A stretch of DNA of 64,000 nucleotides from Aureibacter tunicatorum. GTDB taxonomy: Bacteria > Bacteroidota > Bacteroidia > Cytophagales > Cyclobacteriaceae. This document shows, piece by piece, positions 54,477 through 62,482 of the stretch. The DNA lies in contig NZ_AP025305.1 in the NCBI RefSeq assembly GCF_036492635.1, forward strand, positions 2,356,001-2,420,000, given 5' to 3'. A program made the position numbers and the translations under genes. The stretch's first letter is position 1. Every line of letters begins with the position of its first letter. The notes under the pieces were generated by a model. It did no database searches. It had not been told where the DNA came from and saw only the letters and a program-made list of their open reading frames with translations.

Positions 54477-55823
54477 ATGGGAAATCAAAAAGCTTCAATA
54501 AATTTCAAATCGAAAAGAAACTTATTAGTTGATCTTCTTCAAGAGCTTGCGGATGATCCTGGTATTATTGATCACGATGATCAAGTGAAAGGATTAATCT
54601 CGAAAATATATAAGACAGCAAGGAAACAGAGAAGAAGAAAGGTTTTGGACGATAAAACTGCGAATGATTTAGAACAAATTAAAAGCACTGAGATATTCAG
54701 AATCAATGATGAATTTGCTCATGAAGAACAAGTGAAACTTCTTGGTTCGGTTGTGAAAGAACAAAATGAATTGATGAGTAGTAAAAAATGTTATTGTTGC
54801 AAAAAGGCGTATCGACAATTGCATTTCTTTTATCATCAACTTTGCCCCAAATGCGCTGAATTCAATTATCAAAAGCGAGCTAATACTTGCGACCTTTCCG
54901 GTTATCGAGCCCTAGTCACTGGAGGTAGAATTAAAATTGGTTTCGAAACAGCGTTAAAGCTCCTAAGGAGTGGAGCGGAAACGCATATCACAACCCGCTT
55001 TCCGAAAAATGCACTAGACGATTTTAAAAGAGTTCATGATTATTCTTTGTGGAATGACAGGTTGTTTATACATGGATTGGATCTCAGAAATATTCCTTCT
55101 GTTCAAGACTTTATAAATTATCTAAAAAATCAGTTGTCTTCACTAGATATCATTATAAATAATGCGGCCCAAACTATTAAACGGCCATATGAATATTATC
55201 AGCATTTGATCAGCAAGGAAGAAACTAATTATCTGATTTCCAACTCCAGTTCACTGCTCCCGAATAATGATCAAATGAAGAATTATTTTCCAGTTGGCAT
55301 GATGGACAATCATAATCAGCAAGTTGATTTGAGAGACAATAATAGTTGGTCTAGTACATTGGAGGAAGTAGGACTAATGGAAATGCTTGAAGTTCAATTA
55401 GTCAATGTCACAGCCCCATTTTTATTAAATAGCGGCTTGAAAAGCCTGTTGATGAAGTCGAGCAATCCGAATAAGTTTATAGTGAATGTTAGCGCAATGG
55501 AAGGACAGTTTAACCGTAAAAATAAAACGGTATTTCATCCTCATACCAATATGGCCAAAGCTTCTCTTAATATGATGACCAGAACATCTGCAGAGGATTA
55601 TGCGGGCAGCAATATTTTCATGACGAGTGTTGACACAGGTTGGATCACTGACGAAAACCCATTTCCCAAACGAGAAAGAATGAGAAATAATGGATTTGTT
55701 CCGCCATTGGATATTATAGATGGTGCGTCAAGAGTCTTTGCGCCGATAGCAGATGGTGTGAATAAACCTGAAAGCATAATGCATGGCGTTTTTTTAAAAG
55801 ATTATCACCCAACAGATTGGTAA
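54477..55823 (+). CDS. SDR-fold protein with zinc-ribbon-like Cys cluster
   Basis: The ATG at 54477 is chosen because upstream codons lie in the tRNA-like gene. 448 residues. An N-terminal helical part holds C105-Y-C-C108 and C123-P-K-C126, a probable zinc site. A Rossmann domain follows: T-G-G-R-I-K-I-G (148-155), N228-N-A-A, VNVSAMEG near 341. The usual catalytic Tyr (YxxxK) is replaced: T357-N-M-A-K361. So it may bind NAD(P) but catalysis by the normal route is doubtful. It abuts the LRR gene with no gap, so the two proteins probably work together. Confidence 0.82.
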   Translation: MGNQKASINFKSKRNLLVDLLQELADDPGIIDHDDQVKGLISKIYKTARKQRRRKVLDDKTANDLEQIKSTEIFRINDEFAHEEQVKLLGSVVKEQNELMSSKKCYCCKKAYRQLHFFYHQLCPKCAEFNYQKRANTCDLSGYRALVTGGRIKIGFETALKLLRSGAETHITTRFPKNALDDFKRVHDYSLWNDRLFIHGLDLRNIPSVQDFINYLKNQLSSLDIIINNAAQTIKRPYEYYQHLISKEETNYLISNSSSLLPNNDQMKNYFPVGMMDNHNQQVDLRDNNSWSSTLEEVGLMEMLEVQLVNVTAPFLLNSGLKSLLMKSSNPNKFIVNVSAMEGQFNRKNKTVFHPHTNMAKASLNMMTRTSAEDYAGSNIFMTSVDTGWITDENPFPKRERMRNNGFVPPLDIIDGASRVFAPIADGVNKPESIMHGVFLKDYHPTDW

Positions 55824-56993
55824 ATGGAAAAGCACGATAATAAGATAGTTTGTCCCGTAATTGATAGTGGGCATATTCAAACTTCAGACTTGCTTCCATA
55901 TCATGAATTAAGGAAGGACATTGAGTCGAATTTGGAAGTGGATCAACTGAAGAGATATTCCAAAGGAGCCTTGACCGTAGACCAGCGACTTGACTGTTGC
56001 AAACAATCATTGGGACCTCAGGGAGCAAAGCTGCTTTCAGATTCTTTGAAATACAACAATGTAATCAGAGCGATATTATTTGGTACAGGAAATATTGGCA
56101 ATGATGGAGCCAAGAGTGTGGGAGAGATGCTTAAGGTGAATAATACGATTGAAACAGTATATCTGGGTTGCAATAATATAGACGGAGAAGGCTTTAAGGA
56201 ATTAGCGAATGGTTTAGAAAATAACAACACCGTCAAGTCGTTGTGGCTGAAACGAAACCCGCTAGGAGGCAAAGGCATTGATGAGTTAATTCATTTGCTG
56301 GAGTTAAATCGAAATATAGAAACTTTGGATCTTGTTAATACAGGGCTCGAAGCAAATGATTTAGAACGTTTGATCAACTTTTTACTAGCAAACGATTATC
56401 CGATCAAGCGTCTTTATTTGTCAGGTAATTATCTAAATTCCGATTCAGGCAAGGCGATTAATAAATTGCTTTTGAATGATCATTTGACAGAGCTTTATTT
56501 GGGAGTGAATCAGTTGAATGATGCTGGTGTCGGATATTTTTGTCAAAGCCTAAGCCAGAATAATTCATTAAAAACGCTTTCTCTTTCAAGTAACGGTATC
56601 ACATATAGGGGGTTGGAGTTGATCATCAAATCCCTTGGAAATCATAACAGCTTAGAAATATTGGATCTAGGTTATTCTCCTTCTACAGCAGTGCTTAAAG
56701 CTTCTGCAAATCAGATTTTGGACAAAGGGGCTGTAATGTTAGCGGAATTTTTAGAAACTCGCAATAGCTTGAAATCCTTGGATCTGCGTAGAAACAAAAT
56801 TGGAGTTTACGGCTATTGGGAGCTATCTAAAGCTTTCAAGGCTAATGATAATATCATAGATTTTAAATACTCCGCCATTCGAAGCAAAAAGGTTAAAACG
56901 GCAATGCATGAACAACTCGAAAAAAACAGAGCTGTTAATCCGCCTCTTTCGCAAGCGAAGGAAATCTTGGATATAAAGAGTATTTTTAGATAA
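55824..56993 (+). CDS. ribonuclease-inhibitor-type leucine-rich repeat protein
   Basis: 389 residues, no signal. About ten repeats of 27-29 residues with the pattern L-x-x-L-x-L-x-x-N-x-[IL] and a following helix (for example LKTLSLSSNGITYRGLELII; LKSLDLRRNKIGVYGYWELS). This is the RI/RanGAP-like subtype, more common in eukaryotes and in bacterial effectors. It starts at the base after the SDR stop. It may act as the binding partner of the SDR protein. Confidence 0.88.
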   Translation: MEKHDNKIVCPVIDSGHIQTSDLLPYHELRKDIESNLEVDQLKRYSKGALTVDQRLDCCKQSLGPQGAKLLSDSLKYNNVIRAILFGTGNIGNDGAKSVGEMLKVNNTIETVYLGCNNIDGEGFKELANGLENNNTVKSLWLKRNPLGGKGIDELIHLLELNRNIETLDLVNTGLEANDLERLINFLLANDYPIKRLYLSGNYLNSDSGKAINKLLLNDHLTELYLGVNQLNDAGVGYFCQSLSQNNSLKTLSLSSNGITYRGLELIIKSLGNHNSLEILDLGYSPSTAVLKASANQILDKGAVMLAEFLETRNSLKSLDLRRNKIGVYGYWELSKAFKANDNIIDFKYSAIRSKKVKTAMHEQLEKNRAVNPPLSQAKEILDIKSIFR

Positions 56994-57039
56994 ATAAATC
57001 TTCTTCTCGAAATAAAAAACAAATTCCTCTCGAAAATAC

Positions 57040-57069
57040 TTTACATGTAAAATATATTTATTACTTTTG
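57040..57069 (+). promoter_or_regulatory. operator and -7 box upstream of marR
   Basis: A perfect 12-bp palindrome TTTACATGTAAA at 57040-57051 lies where the -33 region is expected for the TACTTTTG box at 57062-57069 (fits TAnnTTTG). The same palindrome recurs upstream of the nitroreductase gene, so it is likely the MarR protein's binding site and causes self-repression. Confidence 0.7.
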
Positions 57070-57092
57070 GATCAAATTATAAGATAGAGAAC

Positions 57093-57539
57093 ATGTCGGA
57101 TTTAGATGATAGCATAAAAACAAAGTTTGAAAATGAGAAGCATCGTTTTGTCACCAATCTGATATTTACATCAAATTGGATCAAAAATGGCTTCAGCGAT
57201 TTTCTCGCTCCGTTTGGCATATCATCCCAGCAGTTCAACATACTCAGAATCTTAAGAGGAGCAGGGGATTGGGTGACGATGAATGAAGTTAAGAACTTGA
57301 TGATTGACAAGTCTCCGCATACGACAAGAATGACCACCAAGCTTCTTGACAAGAAACTTTTGGAACGTAAAAGATGCGAAGAGGATCGGCGAGTGGTTTA
57401 TGTTTCGATTACGAAAGAAGGTCTTGCTTTGCTTGCCGAAATCGATCAAGGTGGCAAAGAGCAAATGAGTTTTCTTGAGAAAATAAGCGAAGAAGACGCT
57501 AAAACGGTTAATTCAATTTTAGACAAATTAAGAGAGTAA
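57093..57539 (+). CDS. MarR family transcription regulator
   Basis: 148 residues with a winged helix: SSQQFNILRILRGAGDWVTM, recognition region MIDKSPHTTRMTTKLLDKKL and the wing KRCEEDRRVVYVSITKEGLA. It probably senses a small phenolic or oxidant and represses itself and the nitroreductase gene downstream, as suggested by shared palindromes on both sides. Confidence 0.92.
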   Translation: MSDLDDSIKTKFENEKHRFVTNLIFTSNWIKNGFSDFLAPFGISSQQFNILRILRGAGDWVTMNEVKNLMIDKSPHTTRMTTKLLDKKLLERKRCEEDRRVVYVSITKEGLALLAEIDQGGKEQMSFLEKISEEDAKTVNSILDKLRE

Positions 57540-57557
57540 AAAAATTTGTCATAATAT

Positions 57558-57584
57558 TTTACATGTAAATTATTTACATGTAAT
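57558..57584 (+). promoter_or_regulatory. double operator upstream of nitroreductase
   Basis: TTTACATGTAAA at 57558-57569 and TTTACATGTAAT at 57573-57584, centres 15 bp apart. Identical in core (TTACATGTAA) to the site before marR. Two sites on neighbouring helix turns suggest cooperative binding of MarR dimers. Confidence 0.7.
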
Positions 57585-57612
57585 AAATGTTTAACAATTA
57601 AAATTAAGTAAG

Positions 57613-58269
57613 ATGAGTTTAATGGAATCACTAAAGTGGAGATCAGCGGTAAGAAATTTTGATCTCGCGAAAAAAGTAAGCAAGAATGATTTGGAATCCC
57701 TTTTAGAAGCTGGAAATTTGACGGCCACATCTATGGGACTTCAGCCTTTTAAAATAGTGGTTGTGGATAATGAAGAGCTTCAAAAACAGATGGTCTCATT
57801 GTCTTATAATCAACAACAAGTAGCTGATGCTTCTCATATATTAATTTTTGCCATTGATACGAATGTAAATCAAGAGAATATTGACGCTTATATTGATAGA
57901 GTGGTTGAAGTAAGGGGAGTGAAAGAAGAGGATCTTGAAGGATATAAGAATTCGGTGAGCAATTATCTCTCAATGATGGATCAAGATACGAAACTTCAGT
58001 GGGCTACAAAACAGGCGTATATTGCATTAGGCACTGTCATGACCGTGGCCTCGGAATTGAAAATAGATTCTTGCGCTATGGAAGGGTTTGATTCTCTACA
58101 GTATCAAGAATTATTGAATCTTGGATCAAAAGAATTAATGCCGGTAGTGATATTGCCTATCGGCTATAGATCGGATAAAGAGCAAATGGCTAGTTTGCCT
58201 AAAGTGAGAAAAACAAGAGACAACTTTGTCATTGAAATAAACGAAAGCGAACCTGTGGAATTTAAGTGA
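57613..58269 (+). CDS. NAD(P)H-dependent nitroreductase family protein
   Basis: 218 residues. FMN-binding signs: WRSAVRNFD near the start, ATSMGLQPFKIVVVD, then ATKQAYIALGTVMTVASELK and the GYRSDKEQMASLPKVRK end typical of NfsB-like flavoproteins. Likely reduces quinones or nitro compounds. The MarR regulator gene lies 73 nt upstream with two operators in the gap. Confidence 0.9.
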   Translation: MSLMESLKWRSAVRNFDLAKKVSKNDLESLLEAGNLTATSMGLQPFKIVVVDNEELQKQMVSLSYNQQQVADASHILIFAIDTNVNQENIDAYIDRVVEVRGVKEEDLEGYKNSVSNYLSMMDQDTKLQWATKQAYIALGTVMTVASELKIDSCAMEGFDSLQYQELLNLGSKELMPVVILPIGYRSDKEQMASLPKVRKTRDNFVIEINESEPVEFK

Positions 58270-58279
58270 TTCGTTTCCA

Positions 58280-58321
58280 AAACATCAGAATAGGGGAATT
58301 AGAACCTTTATTCTGATGTTT
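58280..58321. terminator. bidirectional terminator-like hairpin
   Basis: Perfect 13-bp arms at 58280-58292 and 58309-58321 with a 16-nt loop, between the convergent nitroreductase and serine hydrolase genes. A-rich before and T-containing after; no long T run, so moderate strength. Confidence 0.6.
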
Positions 58322-58336
58322 CGAAAATGAATTAGC

Positions 58337-59737
58337 TTACTGTAATTTTGCCTTTTTAATTTTCTCAATCATTTCTTCCGCATTTTTATTTTTCGGATCC
58401 AGTTCAAGCGATTTCTGATAGTTTTCCAAGGAGGCTTCGAATTGTTTATCAAGATAAAATGCCTCCCCGTAGCTGTCATAAAGATTGGAATTTTCTGGAA
58501 ATTCACGAATAGCCAAATCGAATACTTTTAAGGCATCTTGAATTTTATTGGCGCCAATGAGATCATACCCCAGCTTGTTTAATTCACTTGGATTGTCAAA
58601 GGCATATAGGTTTGAATCTTTATTTTTAATGTCATTATATTTTTTTAATCCTAGCTCGATATTATTCATTGATTCGTTTCTGATGGCTCGGTAAATTGAT
58701 TTTTGAGGATATTTGATCTCTTTATCCAAGATGATATCATGCGCCAGATGGCCAAGGTCCCATACTTGATTTCTTTGATTGGAAACAAGAATGATCACCA
58801 CATCATTTTTTATATCATTGAAGAAAATGGATTCGAAATTGAATGAAATGCCATTATGTTTGTGCAATTGCATATCATCGAAGTATTCTCCAAGCGAAGA
58901 TGATTTTTCGGGAGCATATGGATTTTTAAGAAGCTGTTCAAAAGACGATTTGCTGATTAATTGTTCAGTATTAAGCGCAGTGATCCACTTATGCAGGTCA
59001 TGAATATCCAGCCATAGCCAACCGCTAATGAATCGCATCTCCGGACACTTTTGTTTGTTAAAATCAAAGCAAGAAGCTCTTTCAGGGTAATTTTCTTGAG
59101 GATCAAAGGTTGAGTTTTTCATCCCTAATGGTTTAACAATATTCTCGGTGACGAAAGCTTCGAAGTTTTGGCCTGTTACGTTTTCAATGATTCTTCTTTG
59201 CAGGAAAACGTTGGCATTATCGTATTTGAATTTCGAGCCTGCTTCAAAGAGCAGAGTATCAGTTCCTCGGATGATTTCCCATGCTTTTTTATCATCTATC
59301 GAATCCATCGTGTCAATGCAGGGAACGCCACTGGCATAATTGAGCAAATGGCTTACTTTGACTTTTTCAGACCAAGCTGGAAGCTTAAGGTTGAATTTTG
59401 AAATCGGGTCATCCAAAGAAAGCAAGCCTTTTTCGGTAAGCATCATGACGGCTACGCCATTTACTTCCTTAATGATTGATCCGACATTGAATATCGAATG
59501 TTGATGCAGAAGCTTGTTTTGCTTGTTGTCAACATACCCAAATGAATTTTGATAAATGATCTTGCCATGTCTGGAAACCAAAACGTTGCCATTGAACAGG
59601 TCTCGCTCATAGGCAATAGTCATTAATGAGTCTAATTTCAAGGCATATTGATCTTGTGTTTTTACTTCTTTAGTAGCTTTTGATTTGCAACAAAAAAAGG
59701 TAGCAGTGATCGCTAAAAATAAAATTGAAAATCGCAT
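58337..59737 (-). CDS. beta-lactamase-like serine hydrolase with C-terminal TPRs
   Basis: 466 residues. The N-terminus is hydrophobic and Cys-containing (LAITATFFCCKSKA), a probable lipoprotein. Motifs: S-I-I-K in VGSIIKEVNG near 92-95 and Y-D-N in KYDNANVF near 168. The domain ends near 340; TPR repeats follow (IQDALKVFDLAIREFPENSN, FEASLENYQKSLELDPKNKN). Fusion of hydrolase and TPRs is common in Bacteroidota. Substrate unknown. It is convergent with the nitroreductase. Confidence 0.87.
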   Translation of the reverse strand: MRFSILFLAITATFFCCKSKATKEVKTQDQYALKLDSLMTIAYERDLFNGNVLVSRHGKIIYQNSFGYVDNKQNKLLHQHSIFNVGSIIKEVNGVAVMMLTEKGLLSLDDPISKFNLKLPAWSEKVKVSHLLNYASGVPCIDTMDSIDDKKAWEIIRGTDTLLFEAGSKFKYDNANVFLQRRIIENVTGQNFEAFVTENIVKPLGMKNSTFDPQENYPERASCFDFNKQKCPEMRFISGWLWLDIHDLHKWITALNTEQLISKSSFEQLLKNPYAPEKSSSLGEYFDDMQLHKHNGISFNFESIFFNDIKNDVVIILVSNQRNQVWDLGHLAHDIILDKEIKYPQKSIYRAIRNESMNNIELGLKKYNDIKNKDSNLYAFDNPSELNKLGYDLIGANKIQDALKVFDLAIREFPENSNLYDSYGEAFYLDKQFEASLENYQKSLELDPKNKNAEEMIEKIKKAKLQ

Positions 59738-60346
59738 GTTAGTTTTATTATGGTTGTTTATTGTTGATCGTTTTGGATTTTAAAAAATTGAGATTATTCA
59801 ATAGATAAGAGCTTCGTGTCAACTATAGGTTTGTTGTAATGCTGTTGAGCCAATGAGTTTATAGTTAGGTTGAACTTTATCCTATTTTAATTTAAATATA
59901 TGAATAATTTTTAACTTTAGTAGCCTCTAAGATATTTGCAGGCCTTAAACTTTTTGCATTTAGCAGAATTAAATCTAAATATATATCAGTGGCTTTAAGT
60001 GATACTGTGACTATTACTATTACTTTTTTGTTATTAATAGTTCTCTAAAGTTATTTAATTGAAAAAATTAGAAAACTACCCAAAATGGGTGGGAAAGGAT
60101 GTTCAATAAGTATGTAGCTTTGAAGTAAATAAAAATAATTTCAGGAATAACTATAATTTCAATGAAACAAGGTAAGACAAAAAAGAACTGTTAAATATAT
60201 TGTGAAAGCAAAATTTCGGAATCAACTCTTGTAATGCCTGAAGTGTTATTTAAGCTATTATATATTCACGTGCTTAGCTAAGTTTATCTGCTTTGGTGGA
60301 TTATTATATTTTATATGTTTTGAGCCAAATGGTAGTGCAGTTTAAT
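59738..60346. other. 609-base intergenic region before the IS3 element
   Basis: AT-rich, no open frame of note on either strand and no clear hairpin or RNA. It lies upstream of the minus-strand hydrolase gene and may contain its promoter; I could not find a clean -33/-7 pair. Confidence 0.4.
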
Positions 60347-60359
60347 GTTCCCCCCTTTT

Positions 60360-61328
60360 TTAGGACCGCAAAGTAGTTAAACTTAATTTTATTTTTTGGT
60401 TTCTCATTTCAAGAGCTTCATAAATTTCAATATCAGGTTCTGTCAAGGGCGGCTTGTGTTGCGCCTGCGGCAAGCCGTTTATACCCTTGACGGGTTCTGG
60501 TATTGAACTTACCTTTGCTTTTGAGATAAAAGCCAAATTCGATTCTTCAAAGTAGAGTTCTCTAGGTCGCTTGTGCTCCAATGAACTATGTCTTCTTTGG
60601 TGATTGTAAAAATCAAAATACTCGAGCAAGCCTACGAATAGTTCATTTCCTGTCGCGTAAGCTTTAAGGTAAATATCTTCATATTTTACGGTTCTCCATA
60701 GTCTTTCGATAAATATATTATCGATCGCCCGTCCTTTACCATCCATGCTGATTCGTATTTGCTTTGAGTGTAAATAAGAGGTGAATACTTCGCTGGTAAA
60801 TTGGCTGCCTTGGTCGGTATTGACTATTTCAGGAACTCCATATTGTTCAACGCATTCTTGCATGGTTTCCTGACACCACTCAGCATCCATAGTATTGGAA
60901 ATGGACCAACCCACAACAAATCGACTCTTTAAATCGATAACTGCCATTAAGTAAAAGTAGCCTCCCTCTACTGGAATATAAGTGATATCCGTCGCCCACA
61001 CTTGATTGATTCGCTCGATTTTAAGCGATTCAAGCAGGTAAGGATATGTTTTATGTTGTTTATTTCCTTTAGAAGTATGAGGGCCCGGAACGATGGCTCG
61101 CAGATCCATTAGCCGATACAATCGCTCTATTCTTTTGGAGTTTATATTATAATCCATATCTTTTTTAAGCCAAATGCTCATAGAAGGCACTCCCCAAAAT
61201 GGTCGCTTTTGATACTGCTTGTCAATTAATTTCATAAGCTTCAAATTAAGTTCGGACTCACCTTTAGATTTATAATAATAGCTTGATTTATGAATACCTA
61301 AGAGGGAGCACTGCCTCGTAATACTCAA
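60360..61328 (-). CDS. IS3-family transposase OrfB (rve/DDE)
   Basis: 322 residues by the internal start; the frame is open further upstream to overlap orfA. The catalytic triad is seen: D in WATDITYIP, D in VNTDQGSQFTS, E in FIERLWRTVKYED, with the IS3 ending YNHQRRHSSLEHKRPRELYF. An extra C-terminal tail (EPVKGINGLPQAQHKPPLTE) is encoded by a nested palindrome. Confidence 0.94.
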   Translation of the reverse strand: MSITRQCSLLGIHKSSYYYKSKGESELNLKLMKLIDKQYQKRPFWGVPSMSIWLKKDMDYNINSKRIERLYRLMDLRAIVPGPHTSKGNKQHKTYPYLLESLKIERINQVWATDITYIPVEGGYFYLMAVIDLKSRFVVGWSISNTMDAEWCQETMQECVEQYGVPEIVNTDQGSQFTSEVFTSYLHSKQIRISMDGKGRAIDNIFIERLWRTVKYEDIYLKAYATGNELFVGLLEYFDFYNHQRRHSSLEHKRPRELYFEESNLAFISKAKVSSIPEPVKGINGLPQAQHKPPLTEPDIEIYEALEMRNQKIKLSLTTLRS

Positions 61329-61378
61329 GATATCATGCGCCTTATCGACTAGCTTTTTGCGTTCTTGTGTGTTTTTGT

Positions 61379-61663
61379 TTACGATAAGGCTTTCTTTAAA
61401 AAATCCACTTCAACTTGAAGTTGGCCTATTTTGGAGTAGAGCGTTTCTTTTTCCTTTTCCAAGCTATCCGTGGCTTCTTTTCGATCGCTATTTTTTTTAA
61501 AAAGGGAAGAGGCATTATTCAAAAACTCGCGTTTCCAAGTGTTGATTTGAGTAGGGCTCAGATCAAATTCTTGTGCTAAAATTGCGATTGTTTTCTGCTC
61601 TTTGATAGCGGCTAATGCCACTTTTGCTTTGAATTCAGGGGTAAATTTTCTTCTGCTTTTCAT
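61379..61663 (-). CDS. IS3-family transposase OrfA (helix-turn-helix)
   Basis: 94 residues: KFTPEFKAKVALAAIKEQKT, an HTH with FDLSPTQINTWKREFL, and a C-terminal leucine-zipper helix (LYSKIGQLQVEVDFLKKALS). It probably fuses with OrfB by -1 frameshift. Confidence 0.94.
   Translation of the reverse strand: MKSRRKFTPEFKAKVALAAIKEQKTIAILAQEFDLSPTQINTWKREFLNNASSLFKKNSDRKEATDSLEKEKETLYSKIGQLQVEVDFLKKALS
61397..61403 (-). other. predicted -1 ribosomal frameshift site
   Basis: On the minus strand the heptamer T-TTT-TTA lies in the zero frame of orfA (GAT TTT TTA AAG), 16 nt before its stop. After a -1 slip the frame runs open (FKESLIVNKNTQERKKLVDK) into OrfB, giving an OrfAB fusion as in other IS3 elements. 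Confidence 0.75.
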
Positions 61664-61812
61664 AGTAACTAAGTTAATAGATTGTATCTTAACTTGCAGT
61701 CCTAATTTTTGGGGGAACTATAGTTTATAAAATTATTTAAACTTAGTAATCATAAGTAATAAGAGGGTTGATCTTGAACTAGCATGTTTGTTTATTTTTA
61801 TAAAATTTAAAT

Positions 61813-62169
61813 ATGTTTATAGGGTTATCTGAAAAGAAAATTGTAATTGTTGATAATGATTATAATAATTATAATATTTTTCTAGATGAAATTATTTGTG
61901 CGTATTATGATGATGAGAAGATTACAATAGAGACGGTTGACAAAGTTATAAATTATTCTTTGACTGATGAGTCAAAAGTTATTTTTAACCAAATGACATT
62001 TTCAAATAGCTTATGCCAAATTCATTCTAGAAAGGTTGTTAACTTGAATTTCATTGATAGGATTTCTTCTTCAAACAGAAGAACTATCATATTGAAAAAT
62101 AATGTAGAAATGAAAATTTCAAGGAGTAGATATTATCAATTGAAATACATGCTGAAAAGCAAAAAATAG
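61813..62169 (+). CDS. LytTR-type DNA-binding protein
   Basis: 118 residues with no receiver domain. The LytTR pattern is visible: DEIICAYYDDEKITIET, FSNSLCQIHSRKVVNLNFID and MKISRSRYYQLKYML (the S-R-xxY-xxL end). A one-domain regulator placed directly before the lanthipeptide precursor, so probably its controller. Confidence 0.85.
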   Translation: MFIGLSEKKIVIVDNDYNNYNIFLDEIICAYYDDEKITIETVDKVINYSLTDESKVIFNQMTFSNSLCQIHSRKVVNLNFIDRISSSNRRTIILKNNVEMKISRSRYYQLKYMLKSKK

Positions 62170-62233
62170 TGCCAATGAGTGAAAAGGATGACGCCACTAT
62201 AAATGCAATCCGAGGAAATTTAATTTTAAAAAA

Positions 62234-62422
62234 ATGAAAAAGTTAAAAAAACTAGCACTTAAAAAAAATGTTCTTTCTGAATTGACAAATGAAGAACAAG
62301 GAGGATTAAGAGGTGGAGGTACATCAAGACGAAATTGTACAGGTTTTCTTTGCTGTGACCCTTCAGGCGGAGAAGGAAGTTACAGAGCGTGCCATAGCGA
62401 AAAAGGAGCATTGTGTAGATAA
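62234..62422 (+). CDS. class I lanthipeptide-type precursor peptide
   Basis: 62 residues. Leader MKKLKKLALKKNVLSELTNE with the Bacteroidota pattern L-x-K-x-x-[IV]-x-x-L, ending in GGLRGGG, a likely cleavage site. The core has five Cys (near 35, 40, 41, 53, 61) and few Ser/Thr (T30, S31, T36, S44, S49, S55). RBS-like CGAGGAAAT lies upstream. The dehydratase gene follows. Confidence 0.82.
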   Translation: MKKLKKLALKKNVLSELTNEEQGGLRGGGTSRRNCTGFLCCDPSGGEGSYRACHSEKGALCR

Positions 62423-62431
62423 TCGAAATTT

Positions 62432-62460
62432 TAAAGCAACTCATTTTTTGAGTTGCTTTA
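62432..62460 (+). terminator. hairpin between precursor and lanB
   Basis: Arms at 62432-62443 and 62449-62460 pair perfectly over 12 bp around a loop of five T. It lies between the precursor and the dehydratase. It would let most transcripts stop after the precursor, giving more precursor than enzyme. Confidence 0.8.
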
Positions 62461-62482
62461 TCACTGAAAAGCATATTTAAGC

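Larger units (their letters stand above)
60347..61718 (-). mobile_element. complete IS3-family insertion sequence
   Basis: About 1372 bp. Ends are imperfect inverted repeats: GTTCCCCCCTTTTTTAGGAC inward from 60347 and GTTCCCCCAAAAATTAGGAC inward from 61718 (minus strand). It carries orfA and orfB in overlapping order with a slippery heptamer. I see no clear target duplication flanking it. Confidence 0.88.

Noticed and set aside
60330-61730. Target-site duplication flanking the IS3 element
   Set aside because: The bases next to the two ends do not match over 3-5 nt in any placement I tried.
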